A stretch of 31,219 nt of DNA from Bacillota bacterium (GTDB lineage Bacteria > Bacillota > Clostridia > Lachnospirales > Lachnospiraceae). This document shows, piece by piece, positions 1 through 8,045 of this stretch. The notes under the pieces were generated by a model, which made no database searches, had not been told where the DNA came from, and saw only the letters and a program-made list of their open reading frames with translations. A program made the translations under genes and the position numbers. Positions within the stretch are counted from its first letter, which is position 1; every line of letters starts with the position of its first letter. Location of the stretch: assembly GCA_023437885.1 (NCBI GenBank), contig JAEZFH010000105.1, positions 1 through 31,219 of the forward strand. The letters are read 5' to 3'.

Positions 1-518
1 CAAAGATGAGGGTTACGCTGGATGTGGCAACCGATCCATGGTGCATCAATGTTACAAGAGTGGAATTAAAGAATATTATTCCTCCGGCTGCGATTCAGGA
101 TGCGATGGAGAAGCAGATGAAAGCGGAGCGGGAACGAAGAGAGTCTATCCTGATCGCAGAAGGACAGAAGAAAGCAGCGATCCTCGTAGCGGAAGGCAAG
201 AAGGAATCAGCGGTTCTGGAGGCAGAGGGTGAGAAGAGTGCAGCAATTCTCCGGGCAGAGGCAAAAAAGGAAGCAACCATCCGAGAAGCGGAAGGCCAGG
301 CAGAAGCGACCGTTGCCGTGCAGCAGGCGATGGCGGAGGGATTGCGGTTCCTGAATGAGGCCGCTCCAAGCAATGCAGTAATCCAATTGAAGAGTCTGGA
401 GGCATTTGCCAAGGCAGCAGATGGCAAGGCGACTAAGATTATTATCCCTTCCGAAATCCAGGGGCTGGCCGGTATGGTTAAGGCACTGACGGAGATCGGA
501 AAAGAAGATGCCAACTAA
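1..518 (+). CDS. SPFH/band 7 domain protein, C-terminal part (5' truncated)
   Basis: The reading frame is open at the window edge, so only the C-terminal ~172 residues are seen; the first in-window Met (6) is not the real start. The visible part runs from the end of the SPFH domain (IIPPAAIQDAMEKQMKAE) into an Ala/Glu/Lys-rich coiled coil and a short tail (KIIIPSEIQGLAGMVKAL). This is the layout of QmcA/HflK/stomatin-like proteins, which form ring-like oligomers on membranes and organise microdomains or membrane proteases; that role is known for the family and inferred here. The coiled coil has five 11-residue repeats. Many such genes sit next to an NfeD partner, and none follows here, so one may lie upstream. 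No Rho-independent terminator is obvious just after the stop. Confidence 0.88.
   Translation, partial: KMRVTLDVATDPWCINVTRVELKNIIPPAAIQDAMEKQMKAERERRESILIAEGQKKAAILVAEGKKESAVLEAEGEKSAAILRAEAKKEATIREAEGQAEATVAVQQAMAEGLRFLNEAAPSNAVIQLKSLEAFAKAADGKATKIIIPSEIQGLAGMVKALTEIGKEDAN
147..311 (+). repeat. Five 33-bp (11-residue) hendecad repeats in the SPFH coiled coil
   Basis: The protein shows five consecutive 11-residue units of the form (I/V)LxAEGxKxAA: ILIAEGQKKAA, ILVAEGKKESA, VLEAEGEKSAA, ILRAEAKKEAT and IREAEGQAEAT. An 11-residue period fits a hendecad coiled coil, as seen in stomatin/flotillin C-terminal helices. The DNA is not identical between units, so this is a protein-level repeat. Confidence 0.8.
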
Positions 519-527
519 ATAGCCAGG

Positions 528-560
528 GTATACCATGATATAGTAATAATATGGTATACT
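528..560 (+). promoter_or_regulatory. Inverted repeat with extended -10-like element
   Basis: GTATACCAT (528-536) and ATGGTATAC (551-559) form perfect 9-bp arms around a 14-nt spacer. The right arm contains TGGTATACT, which reads as an extended -10 (TGn-TATACT), but no good -35 lies 16-18 bp upstream. No T-run follows the hairpin on the + strand, so an intrinsic terminator is unlikely. It may be an operator/promoter for something downstream or a weak stem-loop after the SPFH gene. Confidence 0.3.
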
Positions 561-604
561 TAAATAGAGTATATATTAAACGAGTGCGGTAATCGGAGGA
601 TGTT

Positions 605-679
605 GTGGGTACAAAAAATTCCGGTTATGGCATTCGTTTTATTTTATGGAAATATATCCGGGGAAGACACAGACATTAA
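605..679 (+). CDS. Possible 24-aa basic small protein
   Basis: A GGAGGA ribosome binding site (595-600) sits 4-5 nt before a GTG at 605 that opens a 24-codon frame ending in TAA at 677-679. The peptide would read MGTKNSGYGIRF, then ILWKYIRGRHRH: strongly basic with a short aromatic/hydrophobic middle. The extended -10-like element just upstream could supply a promoter. An overlapping frame from ATG 600 (40 codons) lacks a usable ribosome binding site. I do not recognise the peptide, and without conservation data it may be chance. Confidence 0.18.
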   Translation: MGTKNSGYGIRFILWKYIRGRHRH

Positions 680-701
680 GAAAAAATTAAGATTTTTTCT
701 C

Positions 702-730
702 TTGAATATATGTAAGCTATGAAGTATTAT
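702..730 (+). promoter_or_regulatory. Sigma-A type promoter for the LtaS-like gene
   Basis: TTGAAT (702-707) and TATTAT (725-730) are separated by 17 bp. Transcription would start near 737, which rules out an in-frame ATG at 741 as a useful start and supports the ATG at 798 with its own GGAGG. Confidence 0.6.
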
Positions 731-797
731 AAACTAGAAAATGACTTCAAATCGAATATATGTTTTGTTCTATGCGTTTAAGTTTGACGGAGGCTTT

Positions 798-2639
798 ATG
801 AAAAAGTTAAAAGAAATTATTGCGTCACCATATTTAATTGCAGCGTTATTTGTAGGTAAGATGGCGGTATATTATTCACTGATTAAAGTGAATCAGATGG
901 AGATTGTTATGATTGTCCTTAGCCTGGTGTTATGGGCAGCTCTATTTATATGCTTTGGCAGAAGCGGTCTGAAGAGGAAGAGGGGAATCTTTCTGGTCGT
1001 TTATTTTTTGCTGAGCCTGTTGATGTTTGCGGACACCATGTACTATAACTATTATAATCAGACGGTATCGATCCGCCAGCTATGGCAGGCGAAAAGTGTT
1101 ACGGCGGTTCCGAAGAGCTTCATCGCAACCATGATACCGGCAAGCTTCTTATTGTTTTTAGATATTCCCTTTGCATATCACAGCTTTAAGAAATATGCCT
1201 CAAGGGATATTCTGCAGAAGATTTATCCCTGGCGCAAGCTTAAGTATATAGTCTATGTTTTGACCGCAGTGATTATTACCCTGATCGTGAATCCTTTCCA
1301 TTCGGCTGCAATTGAGCGGGTGAACAGCATGGAGTTTTTTACCAGCCATGTAACGGATATTTATGAGACCATCTCCGATAATCTGGACCAGGAGGAGATG
1401 AAGCAGGAAGAAATTCTGGAGGTATTGGAGCAAGTGGCTCCGGAGCCTCAGTCACCGCTCTACCACGGCATCGGAGAAGGGAAAAACCTGATCGTAATCC
1501 AGTTGGAGGCAGTGCAGGATTTTGTAATAGGCGCCAAGTATCAGGGTCAGGAGATTACTCCTAATTTGAACCGTCTGCTTGAGGGAGATACCTTATATTT
1601 TGACCGTTATTACACCAATACCGGCAAGGGAAACACCGCTGATGCGGAATTCTCCAGTATGAACAGCCTATATCCGGTATCGGACGGAGAAAGCTATCGG
1701 TTATTTGAAGACAATACCTTCCATGGGTTGCCTTGGCTGATGCGGGAACAGGGCTATTATGCATTTGCCATCCATGGCTTTGAAGGAGAATTCTGGAACC
1801 GGGAGTATGCCTATCCCTATCAGGGTTTTCAGGACTTTTACAGTATGGAAGACTTAAATCAGGATGAAATCATCGGTATGGGGATCTCGGATAAATCCGT
1901 ATTCCGGCAGTTGATACCGATACTTCAAAAGCAGACGGGCAATTTTTTCACCTTTGCCATTACCTTATCGAATCATCATCCCTTTGATATCGATGACAAA
2001 TACCGCACTCTGACCCTTTTGGAAGCAGACAGGGATACAAAGTTCGGTAATTATCTTCAATCCGTGCATTATACGGACGAAGCCATCGGACAATTGATTG
2101 CAGACCTTAAGACGGCCGGATTATATGAGAATACGGTAATCGCCTTTTACGGAGATCACCATGGTCTAAACTGCGGGATGGATGAAGTTATGGAGCAGAT
2201 GAATGCCTTCATCGGAAGAACCTATGATTTTGATGAGATGCTCAATATTCCCATGATTGTTCATGTGCCCGGAAGCGGGGTACGTGAGACGATCCATACA
2301 ACCGGCGGACAGGTGGATTTTATGCCGACGATTGCCAATATCATGGGTTTAACCCTGGATGAGACTTTCACTGTGGGGCAGGATTTATCCAACGCCAAGG
2401 AGGGCTTTGTAGCTTTTACAACCTATCTTTTCGAAGGGTCCTTTGCCACAAATGACATAATGTTTCAAATCTCCAGAGAAGGAATTTTTGAAGGCAGCCG
2501 AGCCTGGAAGATTGGGACGAATGAGGAGGTCGATGCTTCGCTGTATCGGGAGCAATATGATAAGGCTATCCTGCTTAAGACTACTTCCAAGGAAATATTA
2601 GAACAAAATTTAATTGCAAACTTTATTACCCATGAATAG
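798..2639 (+). CDS. LTA synthase family phosphoglycerol transferase (sulfatase fold)
   Basis: A 613-aa membrane enzyme with about five N-terminal transmembrane helices (roughly residues 8-180) followed by an extracellular sulfatase/alkaline-phosphatase-like domain. Family members move glycerol phosphate from phosphatidylglycerol onto lipoteichoic acid or related polymers at the outer face of the membrane. The catalytic signature is clear: TNTGKGNTADAEF, with the likely nucleophile Thr280 (Thr300 in Staphylococcus LtaS), IHGFEGEFWNR, a metal-site GDHH motif and LSNHHPFD. The start at 798 has GGAGG at 789-793. An in-frame ATG at 741 would lie almost on the predicted transcription start. The gene seems monocistronic, between its own promoter and a 21-bp-stem terminator. 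Whether it makes type I LTA or another glycerophosphate polymer cannot be told from sequence. Confidence 0.9.
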   Translation: MKKLKEIIASPYLIAALFVGKMAVYYSLIKVNQMEIVMIVLSLVLWAALFICFGRSGLKRKRGIFLVVYFLLSLLMFADTMYYNYYNQTVSIRQLWQAKSVTAVPKSFIATMIPASFLLFLDIPFAYHSFKKYASRDILQKIYPWRKLKYIVYVLTAVIITLIVNPFHSAAIERVNSMEFFTSHVTDIYETISDNLDQEEMKQEEILEVLEQVAPEPQSPLYHGIGEGKNLIVIQLEAVQDFVIGAKYQGQEITPNLNRLLEGDTLYFDRYYTNTGKGNTADAEFSSMNSLYPVSDGESYRLFEDNTFHGLPWLMREQGYYAFAIHGFEGEFWNREYAYPYQGFQDFYSMEDLNQDEIIGMGISDKSVFRQLIPILQKQTGNFFTFAITLSNHHPFDIDDKYRTLTLLEADRDTKFGNYLQSVHYTDEAIGQLIADLKTAGLYENTVIAFYGDHHGLNCGMDEVMEQMNAFIGRTYDFDEMLNIPMIVHVPGSGVRETIHTTGGQVDFMPTIANIMGLTLDETFTVGQDLSNAKEGFVAFTTYLFEGSFATNDIMFQISREGIFEGSRAWKIGTNEEVDASLYREQYDKAILLKTTSKEILEQNLIANFITHE

Positions 2640-2685
2640 AGAAGAAATTAGAGGGAAAAGCAACAGCAGTTGTTTTGACCGTAAA

Positions 2686-2731
2686 TTATTAAAACAGGGA
2701 TGCTGCTTTTGCAGCATCCCTGTTTTAATAA
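2686..2731 (+). terminator. Rho-independent terminator after the LtaS-like gene
   Basis: A perfect 21-bp stem (2686-2706 with 2711-2731) closes a TTTT loop. The GC core is ACAGGGATGCTGC, flanked by A-rich and T-rich ends, so it could terminate transcription from both sides. Confidence 0.9.
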
Positions 2732-2782
2732 GTGCCTTGAGTTATTATTTGTGTTGCAGCATTGCGGCAGCATGAAGGTAAT

Positions 2783-2798
2783 ATGAATAGATATTCAT
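2783..2798 (+). promoter_or_regulatory. ARG box (ArgR operator) upstream of argF
   Basis: ATGAATAGATATTCAT is a perfect palindrome that closely matches the classical ArgR/AhrC operator (E. coli consensus AATGAATAATTATTCATT). It lies about 70 bp upstream of the argF -35. A half-site TATTCATA follows at about 2821. ArgR binding is inferred from the match and from the identity of the downstream gene. Confidence 0.7.
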
Positions 2799-2865
2799 TG
2801 TATCGAGGGGAGCCGCTTTGTATTCATATTTCGTAAACATTACCACATACAGATTAATATTTATC

Positions 2866-2907
2866 TTGACAAATTAGCATATTTGGAATAATGTATAAAT
2901 AAACATT
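2866..2907 (+). promoter_or_regulatory. argF promoter overlapped by a second ARG-box-like site
   Basis: TTGACA (2866-2871), a 17-bp spacer and TAATGT (2889-2894) form a plausible promoter. AATGTATAAATAAACATT (2890-2907) overlaps the -10 and start region and looks like a degenerate ARG box, where bound ArgR would block initiation. A long AT-rich leader of roughly 100 nt follows before the argF ribosome binding site. Confidence 0.55.
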
Positions 2908-3004
2908 AAATAAGTATAAATATAAATAAAATTGTATATTCCGCTCTGTGGCATCAGGTTGTTTGAACATGAATCGGCCCCAGAACGGTGAATAGGAGGA
3001 AAAT

Positions 3005-3943
3005 ATGAATTTAAAAGGACGCAGTTTACTTACTTTAAAGGATTTTACTACAGAGGAGATAGAATATCTCATAGATCTTGCAGCGGAGTTAAAGGCGAAG
3101 AAGAAGCAAGGAATTACTGGAAATAGCCTGAAGGGGAAGAACATTGCCATGATTTTTGAGAAGCCTTCTACCAGAACCCGCTGCGCCTTTACTGTAGGCT
3201 GTGTGGATGAAGGCGGTTATCCGGAGTACCTGAGTAAGGCGGATATCCAGCTTGGACATAAGGAGAGTGTGGAGGACACAGCCCGTGTCCTTGGCCGGAT
3301 GTTTGACGGAATCGAATTCCGTGGTTTTAAACAGGAAACGGTGGAAAAGCTGGCAAAATTTAGCGGTGTTCCTGTATGGAACGGTCTCACGGACCAGGAT
3401 CACCCGACGCAAATTCTTGCAGACTTCTTGACTTTGAAGGAGCAGTTTGGTAAGCTAAAAGGGTTAAAGCTGGTGTATGTCGGTGATGGGCGCAATAATA
3501 TGGCTAACAGTCTAATGATCGGTTCTTCCAAAATGGGAATTGATTTTACAATATTATCTCCGAAGGGACTGTGGCCGGAAGATGCCCTGGTAGCAAGCTG
3601 TGAGGAATATGCCAAAGCCTTTGGCAGCAAGGTTGTGATATCAGACCAGCATTCTGCAGTGGAAGGTGCGGATGCAATTTATACGGATGTCTGGTGCTCC
3701 ATGGGTGAAGAGGATAAAGCAGCGGAGCGCATCGCTCTCTTAAGGCCTTATCAGGTGAATGACGAATTATTCCGCCTGACAGGGAAGGAGAATACGGTCT
3801 TCCTGCATTGCCTGCCTGCGGTTAAGGGAAATGAGGTTACCGAAGAGCTGTTTGAGCGGTTTGCGGATGTGGTATTTGACGAATCAGAAAACCGTATGCA
3901 CACCATTAAGGCAGTGATGGTGGCAACAATAGGGAATATCTAA
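3005..3943 (+). CDS. argF: Ornithine carbamoyltransferase
   Basis: A 312-aa cytosolic enzyme of normal family length. It makes citrulline from ornithine and carbamoyl phosphate in arginine synthesis (or the reverse in arginine breakdown). The carbamoyl-phosphate motif STRTR (FEKPSTRTRCAF), DQDHPTQ, and the ornithine-side motifs DVWCSMGEE and HCLPA are all present. The ATG has an AGGAGG 3-8 nt upstream. The ARG boxes upstream point to repression by arginine, so a biosynthetic argF is more likely than a catabolic arcB; the absence of arcA/arcC neighbours agrees. The next small gene starts only 14 nt after the stop and is probably cotranscribed. Confidence 0.96.
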   Translation: MNLKGRSLLTLKDFTTEEIEYLIDLAAELKAKKKQGITGNSLKGKNIAMIFEKPSTRTRCAFTVGCVDEGGYPEYLSKADIQLGHKESVEDTARVLGRMFDGIEFRGFKQETVEKLAKFSGVPVWNGLTDQDHPTQILADFLTLKEQFGKLKGLKLVYVGDGRNNMANSLMIGSSKMGIDFTILSPKGLWPEDALVASCEEYAKAFGSKVVISDQHSAVEGADAIYTDVWCSMGEEDKAAERIALLRPYQVNDELFRLTGKENTVFLHCLPAVKGNEVTEELFERFADVVFDESENRMHTIKAVMVATIGNI

Positions 3944-3957
3944 ACTGAGGTGGAAAA

Positions 3958-4254
3958 GTGAACAAGTATAAGGAGCAATTAAAAGAATTCTCATTGAAAA
4001 ACAATAAATTAAATCTGATCGATCTGTTTAATACCGTCGTGGGAATTGCTTTGATTGTCTCGCTGATACTGGTGTTCCAAAACCCCGGCAACCGTTTTGC
4101 CATCCTGGCTATTTGCCTGTCCGGCGGCTTAATGAATATCTTAAATGGATTAAAGCAATGGAAGGACCCGAAGCGTAAGACAATGGGTATGACATTCTTC
4201 ATGATGGGTGCCATTGTTATCGCACTGGGTTTTATTATCATGGATATGATCTAA
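3958..4254 (+). CDS. Small three-helix membrane protein, unknown function
   Basis: A 98-aa protein starting with GTG, preceded by GAGGTGG 14 nt after argF. After a charged N-terminus (KYKEQLKEFSLKNNK) it has three predicted transmembrane helices at about residues 21-41, 47-63 and 75-97. A polar KQWKDPKRKT loop joins the last two. I do not recognise a domain; proteins of this size and pattern recur in Lachnospiraceae. It is probably cotranscribed with argF, but nothing ties it to arginine metabolism. Confidence 0.75.
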   Translation: MNKYKEQLKEFSLKNNKLNLIDLFNTVVGIALIVSLILVFQNPGNRFAILAICLSGGLMNILNGLKQWKDPKRKTMGMTFFMMGAIVIALGFIIMDMI

Positions 4255-4283
4255 TAAAAGCTTAGCGAAGAAGGGAAACTAGT

Positions 4284-4625
4284 ATGTATCAGGATCGGGT
4301 TGTATTATGTGCGAGCAGTTCATATGAGAAAAAATTCTGGCTTAGTGACGATTTTGGCGCATTGCCGGAGCAGATAAAGCAAGAGCTAAAAATAATGTGT
4401 GTGCTATTTACAGAGGATATCGGCGGGATATTATCGCTGGAGTTCGAGGAGGATGGTACACTCATGATGCGTGTGGATTCCAAGGAGGACGATTTTCTCT
4501 ACGATGAAATCGGCAATGTTTTAAAGATTAAACAGCTTCAAAGGGAGAAGGCGGAGCTGATGGAGGCTTTAGAACTCTATTATAAAGTATTTTTCCTTGG
4601 TGAAGATGCCTCAGATCTCTTATAA
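4284..4625 (+). CDS. Conserved Lachnospiraceae-type small acidic protein (possibly DUF6145)
   Basis: A 113-aa soluble acidic protein starting MYQDRVVLCASSSYEKKFWL and ending in a helical segment (KIKQLQREKAELMEALELYY). It resembles a small family found in Lachnospiraceae that I recall as DUF6145; that name needs checking. There are no signal peptide, membrane segments or catalytic motifs. It lies 29 nt after the preceding gene and 57 nt before coaX, so it is probably in one transcript with both. Function unknown. Confidence 0.7.
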   Translation: MYQDRVVLCASSSYEKKFWLSDDFGALPEQIKQELKIMCVLFTEDIGGILSLEFEEDGTLMMRVDSKEDDFLYDEIGNVLKIKQLQREKAELMEALELYYKVFFLGEDASDLL

Positions 4626-4682
4626 AATGCATTTACCGCATGATTTGACAGCCGGAAAAGCGGCTTAACGGAGGATTTGAAT

Positions 4683-5456
4683 ATGTTATTAGTGATTGAT
4701 GTTGGAAACACCAACATAACCCTGGGTGTATTTGAGGAAATGAATTTAAAGGCCAGCTTTCGCCTGACTACGAGCACGGCACGTACTTCGGATGAGTATG
4801 GTCTGGTGTTGTGTGACCTGTTGAAGGCAAGGAATATTGTAATCGAGGAGATCACGGCTGTAGCGATTGCCAGTGTTGTTCCAAAGCTGATGCACTCTCT
4901 GGCCTCCGGGATAATAAAGTACCTGGGCATAACACCTTTGATTGTGGGCATCGGAACGAAAACCGGCATTAAGATCGGAGCGATAAATCCCAAGGAAGTG
5001 GGTGCGGACCGCGTAGTGGATGCAGTAGCCGCCTATGAGATCTATGGCGGACCGGTTTTGGTCATCGATTTTGGAACCGCAATTACTTATGATTTAATTA
5101 CAGAGGATGGAACCTTTATTGCCGGAGTAACCAGCCCCGGTCTGCGAATATCGGCTAATGCCCTGTGGAACGAGACAGCAAGACTTCCGGAAATTGAGAT
5201 TGCCATGCCCGACACCATCCTGGCGAAGGATACAGTAACTAGCATGCAGGCCGGGTTGGTATTTGGCTGTATCGGGCAAACAGAATATATTGTTAAGAGA
5301 ATGCTGCAGGAGGCGGGAATAGAGAAGTGCCGGGTAATTGCAACCGGAGGTCTGGGTAAGATAATCTCGAAAGCGACGGATGTGATTGATGTATACGATT
5401 CGAACCTGACGCTCAAGGGTCTGAAGATAATCAGCGATAAGAATAAAATGCGCTAA
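4683..5456 (+). CDS. coaX: Type III pantothenate kinase
   Basis: A 257-aa enzyme of the ASKHA fold that phosphorylates pantothenate in the first step of coenzyme A synthesis. Unlike type I/II kinases, this class is not feedback-inhibited by CoA and needs a monovalent cation. Motifs seen are the P-loop-like DVGNTNITLG at the N-terminus, GADRVVDAVAAYE, the DFGTAITYD adenosine/phosphate motif and ATGGLGKII near the end. ATG 4683 is preferred over TTG 4677: the ribosome binding site CGGAGG (4669-4674) is 8 nt from the ATG and only 2 nt from the TTG. A PanT-like ECF component for pantothenate uptake is encoded elsewhere in this window (22640). Confidence 0.95.
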   Translation: MLLVIDVGNTNITLGVFEEMNLKASFRLTTSTARTSDEYGLVLCDLLKARNIVIEEITAVAIASVVPKLMHSLASGIIKYLGITPLIVGIGTKTGIKIGAINPKEVGADRVVDAVAAYEIYGGPVLVIDFGTAITYDLITEDGTFIAGVTSPGLRISANALWNETARLPEIEIAMPDTILAKDTVTSMQAGLVFGCIGQTEYIVKRMLQEAGIEKCRVIATGGLGKIISKATDVIDVYDSNLTLKGLKIISDKNKMR

Positions 5457-5548
5457 GCCCTAATGCACAAATGGACAAGTTTCCATGTGTTTTAGTCAAA
5501 AGCGGCAGCTTATTAAAAGGCTGTGAGAGGAAAGATATTGGTATCGGG

Positions 5549-5573
5549 ATACACTAAACTTTATCTAGTGTAT
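5549..5573 (+). promoter_or_regulatory. Inverted repeat between coaX and dusB
   Basis: ATACACTA (5549-5556) and TAGTGTAT (5566-5573) are perfect 8-bp arms around a 9-nt spacer. No U-run follows, so termination is doubtful. It may be an operator for the dusB promoter in the AT-rich stretch 5575-5625. The surrounding 219-bp gap holds no other gene that I can support. Confidence 0.3.
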
Positions 5574-5675
5574 TTATGATAATCAATATCTTTTATTCAT
5601 GATAAATAAAGTATAAAATATGAAGAGCGCTAAATGCAAAGCTCTTTGTTAATCTATAATGATGGAGAAAATAGA

Positions 5676-6695
5676 ATGAGTTTACAGATAGGTAATGTAA
5701 AGCTGGAGGGAATATTATGCCTGGGGCCCATGGCAGGAGTGACGGATCTGCCCTTTCGCGTGCTGTGCAAGGAGCAGGGGGTTGATCTTGTATATACGGA
5801 AATGGTCAGTGCCAAAGGGGTTCAGTATAATAATAAGAATACAGAGAACCTGCTTCAAATAGCCGAGGCGGAGCGGCCGGCGGCCCTCCAGCTTTTTGGT
5901 GCGGATCCCGACATACTCAGAGAGACAGCCAGGCGGTTGGAGCACCGCAACTTCGATATTCTGGATATCAATATGGGATGTCCTGTTCCAAAAGTGGTAA
6001 ATAACGGAGAAGGATCGGCACTGATGAAGAAGCCGGAGCTGATCGGAGAGATTGTCCGCAAGGTAGCGAGGGGCTACAGTAAGCCGGTGACGGTAAAGAT
6101 ACGCAAGGGCTTTCATGAGGATTCCGTTAATGCGGTGGAGGTGGCAAAGATTGCAGAGGAGAACGGTGCCGCAGCGATTGCCGTTCATGCCAGGACCAGG
6201 GAGCAATATTACAGCGGCAAGGCAGATTGGGAGATTATTCGCAGGGTTAAGGAGGCGGTATCGGTACCTGTCATTGGAAGCGGGGATATCTTCACACCGC
6301 AGGATGCCCGGGATATGCTCTTGCAGACCGGCTGTGACGGGCTCATGATGGCAAGGGGAACTCGGGGGAATCCGTGGTTGTTTGCCCAGGTCAAAGCATA
6401 TCTGGAGCAGGGCATCCTTCTTCCCAAGCCGGAATTCGCAGAGGTGAGGACAATGATTCTTCGCCATGCGGGTATGTCGGCAGAGTATAAGGGTGAATTC
6501 ATAGGTATCCGGGAAATGCGTAAGCATGTTGCCTGGTATACTGCGGGCTTCCCCGGCTCTGCTAAGCTTCGAAGCCGTGTAAATGAAATCGAAACCATGG
6601 ACGATCTCCGGGGATTACTGGAGGAGTACGAGGAGTCATATGCACATGAAATGCATATAAAAAATAACCAAACAAATGAACCCATCGGTAATTAA
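5676..6695 (+). CDS. dusB: tRNA-dihydrouridine synthase (DusB type)
   Basis: A 339-aa flavoenzyme that reduces specific uridines in tRNA to dihydrouridine using FMN and NAD(P)H. It has the TIM-barrel Dus domain opening GNVKLEGILCLGPMAGVTDLPFR, the catalytic cysteine in INMGCPVPKV (Cys102), and FMN phosphate-binding motifs IGSGDI and GLMMARGTRGNPW, followed by the C-terminal helical tRNA-binding domain. The ATG at 5676 is chosen because GGAG (5664-5667) lies 8 nt upstream; an in-frame ATG at 5634 lacks a site and would add 14 residues. The family usually has 320-350 residues. Confidence 0.93.
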   Translation: MSLQIGNVKLEGILCLGPMAGVTDLPFRVLCKEQGVDLVYTEMVSAKGVQYNNKNTENLLQIAEAERPAALQLFGADPDILRETARRLEHRNFDILDINMGCPVPKVVNNGEGSALMKKPELIGEIVRKVARGYSKPVTVKIRKGFHEDSVNAVEVAKIAEENGAAAIAVHARTREQYYSGKADWEIIRRVKEAVSVPVIGSGDIFTPQDARDMLLQTGCDGLMMARGTRGNPWLFAQVKAYLEQGILLPKPEFAEVRTMILRHAGMSAEYKGEFIGIREMRKHVAWYTAGFPGSAKLRSRVNEIETMDDLRGLLEEYEESYAHEMHIKNNQTNEPIGN

Positions 6696-6738
6696 CTTAT
6701 ATAATAGTAACAAAATCTTTAGATTCTTCAAAAAAGTA

Positions 6739-6766
6739 TTGATTTTTTTAGGGATTAGTATATAGT
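6739..6766 (+). promoter_or_regulatory. Promoter of asd
   Basis: TTGATT (6739-6744) and TATAGT (6761-6766) are separated by 16 bp, leaving a leader of about 50 nt before the GGGAGGAA ribosome binding site of asd. Confidence 0.5.
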
Positions 6767-6822
6767 ATATTTACAACAAAGACATATGTGTTCCGTACGA
6801 GAACAAAGGGAGGAATTATAGA

Positions 6823-7905
6823 ATGGGCAAATTAAAAGTAGGTATCCTGGGAGGAACCGGTATGGTTGGACAGCGCTTCATTTCCCTGCTGGAGAACCAT
6901 CCCTGGTTTGAAGTGGTTACTGTAGCAGCAAGCCCCAGAAGTGCCGGAAAGACATACGAGGAAGCCGTCGGGGAGCGATGGAAGATGCAGACGCCGATGC
7001 CTGAGAGCGTGAAGAAATTAATCGTAAAGAATGTAAATGATGTTGCAGAAGTAAGCTCAGGTGTTGATTTTGTCTTTAGTGCAGTGGACATGACGAAGGA
7101 TGAGATTAAGGCGATAGAAGAAGCATATGCTAAGACGGAAACCCCGGTAGTATCAAATAACAGTGCCCATAGATGGACTCCGGATGTTCCCATGGTGATT
7201 CCGGAGATGAATCCGGAGCATCTGGAGGCAATTGCTGCTCAGAGGAAACGCCTGGGAACAGAGAGAGGCTTTATAGTTGTGAAGCCGAACTGCTCCATCC
7301 AGAGCTATGCGCCTGCTCTCCACGCACTGCGTCAGTTTGGCCTCAAGCTGGTGGTAGCAACTACCTATCAGGCAATTTCCGGGGCGGGTAAGAATTTTGC
7401 AGATTGGCCTGAGATGTTGGATAATGTGATTCCTTATATTGGCGGAGAGGAAGAAAAGAGCGAGCAGGAACCTCTGCGTATCTGGGGTAAGGTAGTAGAC
7501 GGACAGATAGTGAAGGCAGAAAGTCCTGTGATTACCACCCAGTGTATCCGTGTTCCGGTAACAGACGGGCATACGGCTGCAGTATTTGTGAATTTTGAGA
7601 ATAAGCCTTCGAAGGAAGAGATACTGAAGGCTTGGGCGGAATTCAAGGGAATTCCACAGGAGCTGGAATTACCCAGTGCACCGAAGCAGTTTATTAAATA
7701 TTTTGAGGAAGATAACCGTCCCCAGGCAAAGCTGGACCGTGACTATGAGAATGGTATGGGGGTATGCTTTGGCAGACTTCGTGAGGATAAGGTGTTTGAC
7801 TATAAATTTGTGGGATTATCTCATAATACTGTTCGCGGAGCGGCCGGCGGTGCGGTGCTCATTGCAGAGCTGCTGAAAGCACAGGGTTATATTACTGAGA
7901 AGTAA
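6823..7905 (+). CDS. asd: Aspartate-semialdehyde dehydrogenase (archaeal/fungal type)
   Basis: A 360-aa NADP-dependent enzyme that reduces aspartyl phosphate to aspartate semialdehyde, the branch point to lysine/diaminopimelate, threonine and methionine. The N-terminal Rossmann motif is GILGGTGMVGQRF. The catalytic cysteine is in VKPNCSIQ (Cys157), and the substrate-side RVPVTDGHTAAV holds His250. The NHPWFEVVTVAASPRSAGK segment and overall length match the archaeal/fungal subclass rather than the classical E. coli Asd. It has its own promoter and ends at the convergent terminator at 7980-8012. In Lachnospiraceae this type is common, so it is not necessarily a recent transfer. Confidence 0.95.
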   Translation: MGKLKVGILGGTGMVGQRFISLLENHPWFEVVTVAASPRSAGKTYEEAVGERWKMQTPMPESVKKLIVKNVNDVAEVSSGVDFVFSAVDMTKDEIKAIEEAYAKTETPVVSNNSAHRWTPDVPMVIPEMNPEHLEAIAAQRKRLGTERGFIVVKPNCSIQSYAPALHALRQFGLKLVVATTYQAISGAGKNFADWPEMLDNVIPYIGGEEEKSEQEPLRIWGKVVDGQIVKAESPVITTQCIRVPVTDGHTAAVFVNFENKPSKEEILKAWAEFKGIPQELELPSAPKQFIKYFEEDNRPQAKLDRDYENGMGVCFGRLREDKVFDYKFVGLSHNTVRGAAGGAVLIAELLKAQGYITEK

Positions 7906-7943
7906 AAATTTATAACCGGACATAGAGCGGTTGTATAAAATAA

Positions 7944-8012
7944 GCCGCCCCAGGCGGCAGACAATAGAAGAAAAAAGCGCAATAAAAAGTACGCAATGCG
8001 TACTTTTTATTG
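7944..8012 (+). terminator. Convergent terminator region between asd and the minus-strand gene
   Basis: Two hairpins are seen. GCCGCC/GGCGGC (7944-7949 with 7953-7958) closes a CCA loop. A perfect 16-bp stem, CAATAAAAAGTACGCA (7980-7995) with its complement (7997-8012), follows. The A-rich left and T-rich right arms make the second hairpin work as an intrinsic terminator from either side, as expected between converging genes. Confidence 0.85.
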
Positions 8013-8045
8013 TTGAGAGTTTTTTATTATCTATGGAAAGGTCAA

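Noticed and set aside
741..797. Upstream in-frame ATG of the LtaS-like gene
   Set aside because: It would start about 4 nt after the predicted transcription start and has no ribosome binding site; ATG 798 has GGAGG.
5715..6527. 270-aa open frame on the minus strand
   Set aside because: It lies fully inside the clearly real dusB gene, has no ribosome binding site and no recognisable domain; it is an antisense shadow.
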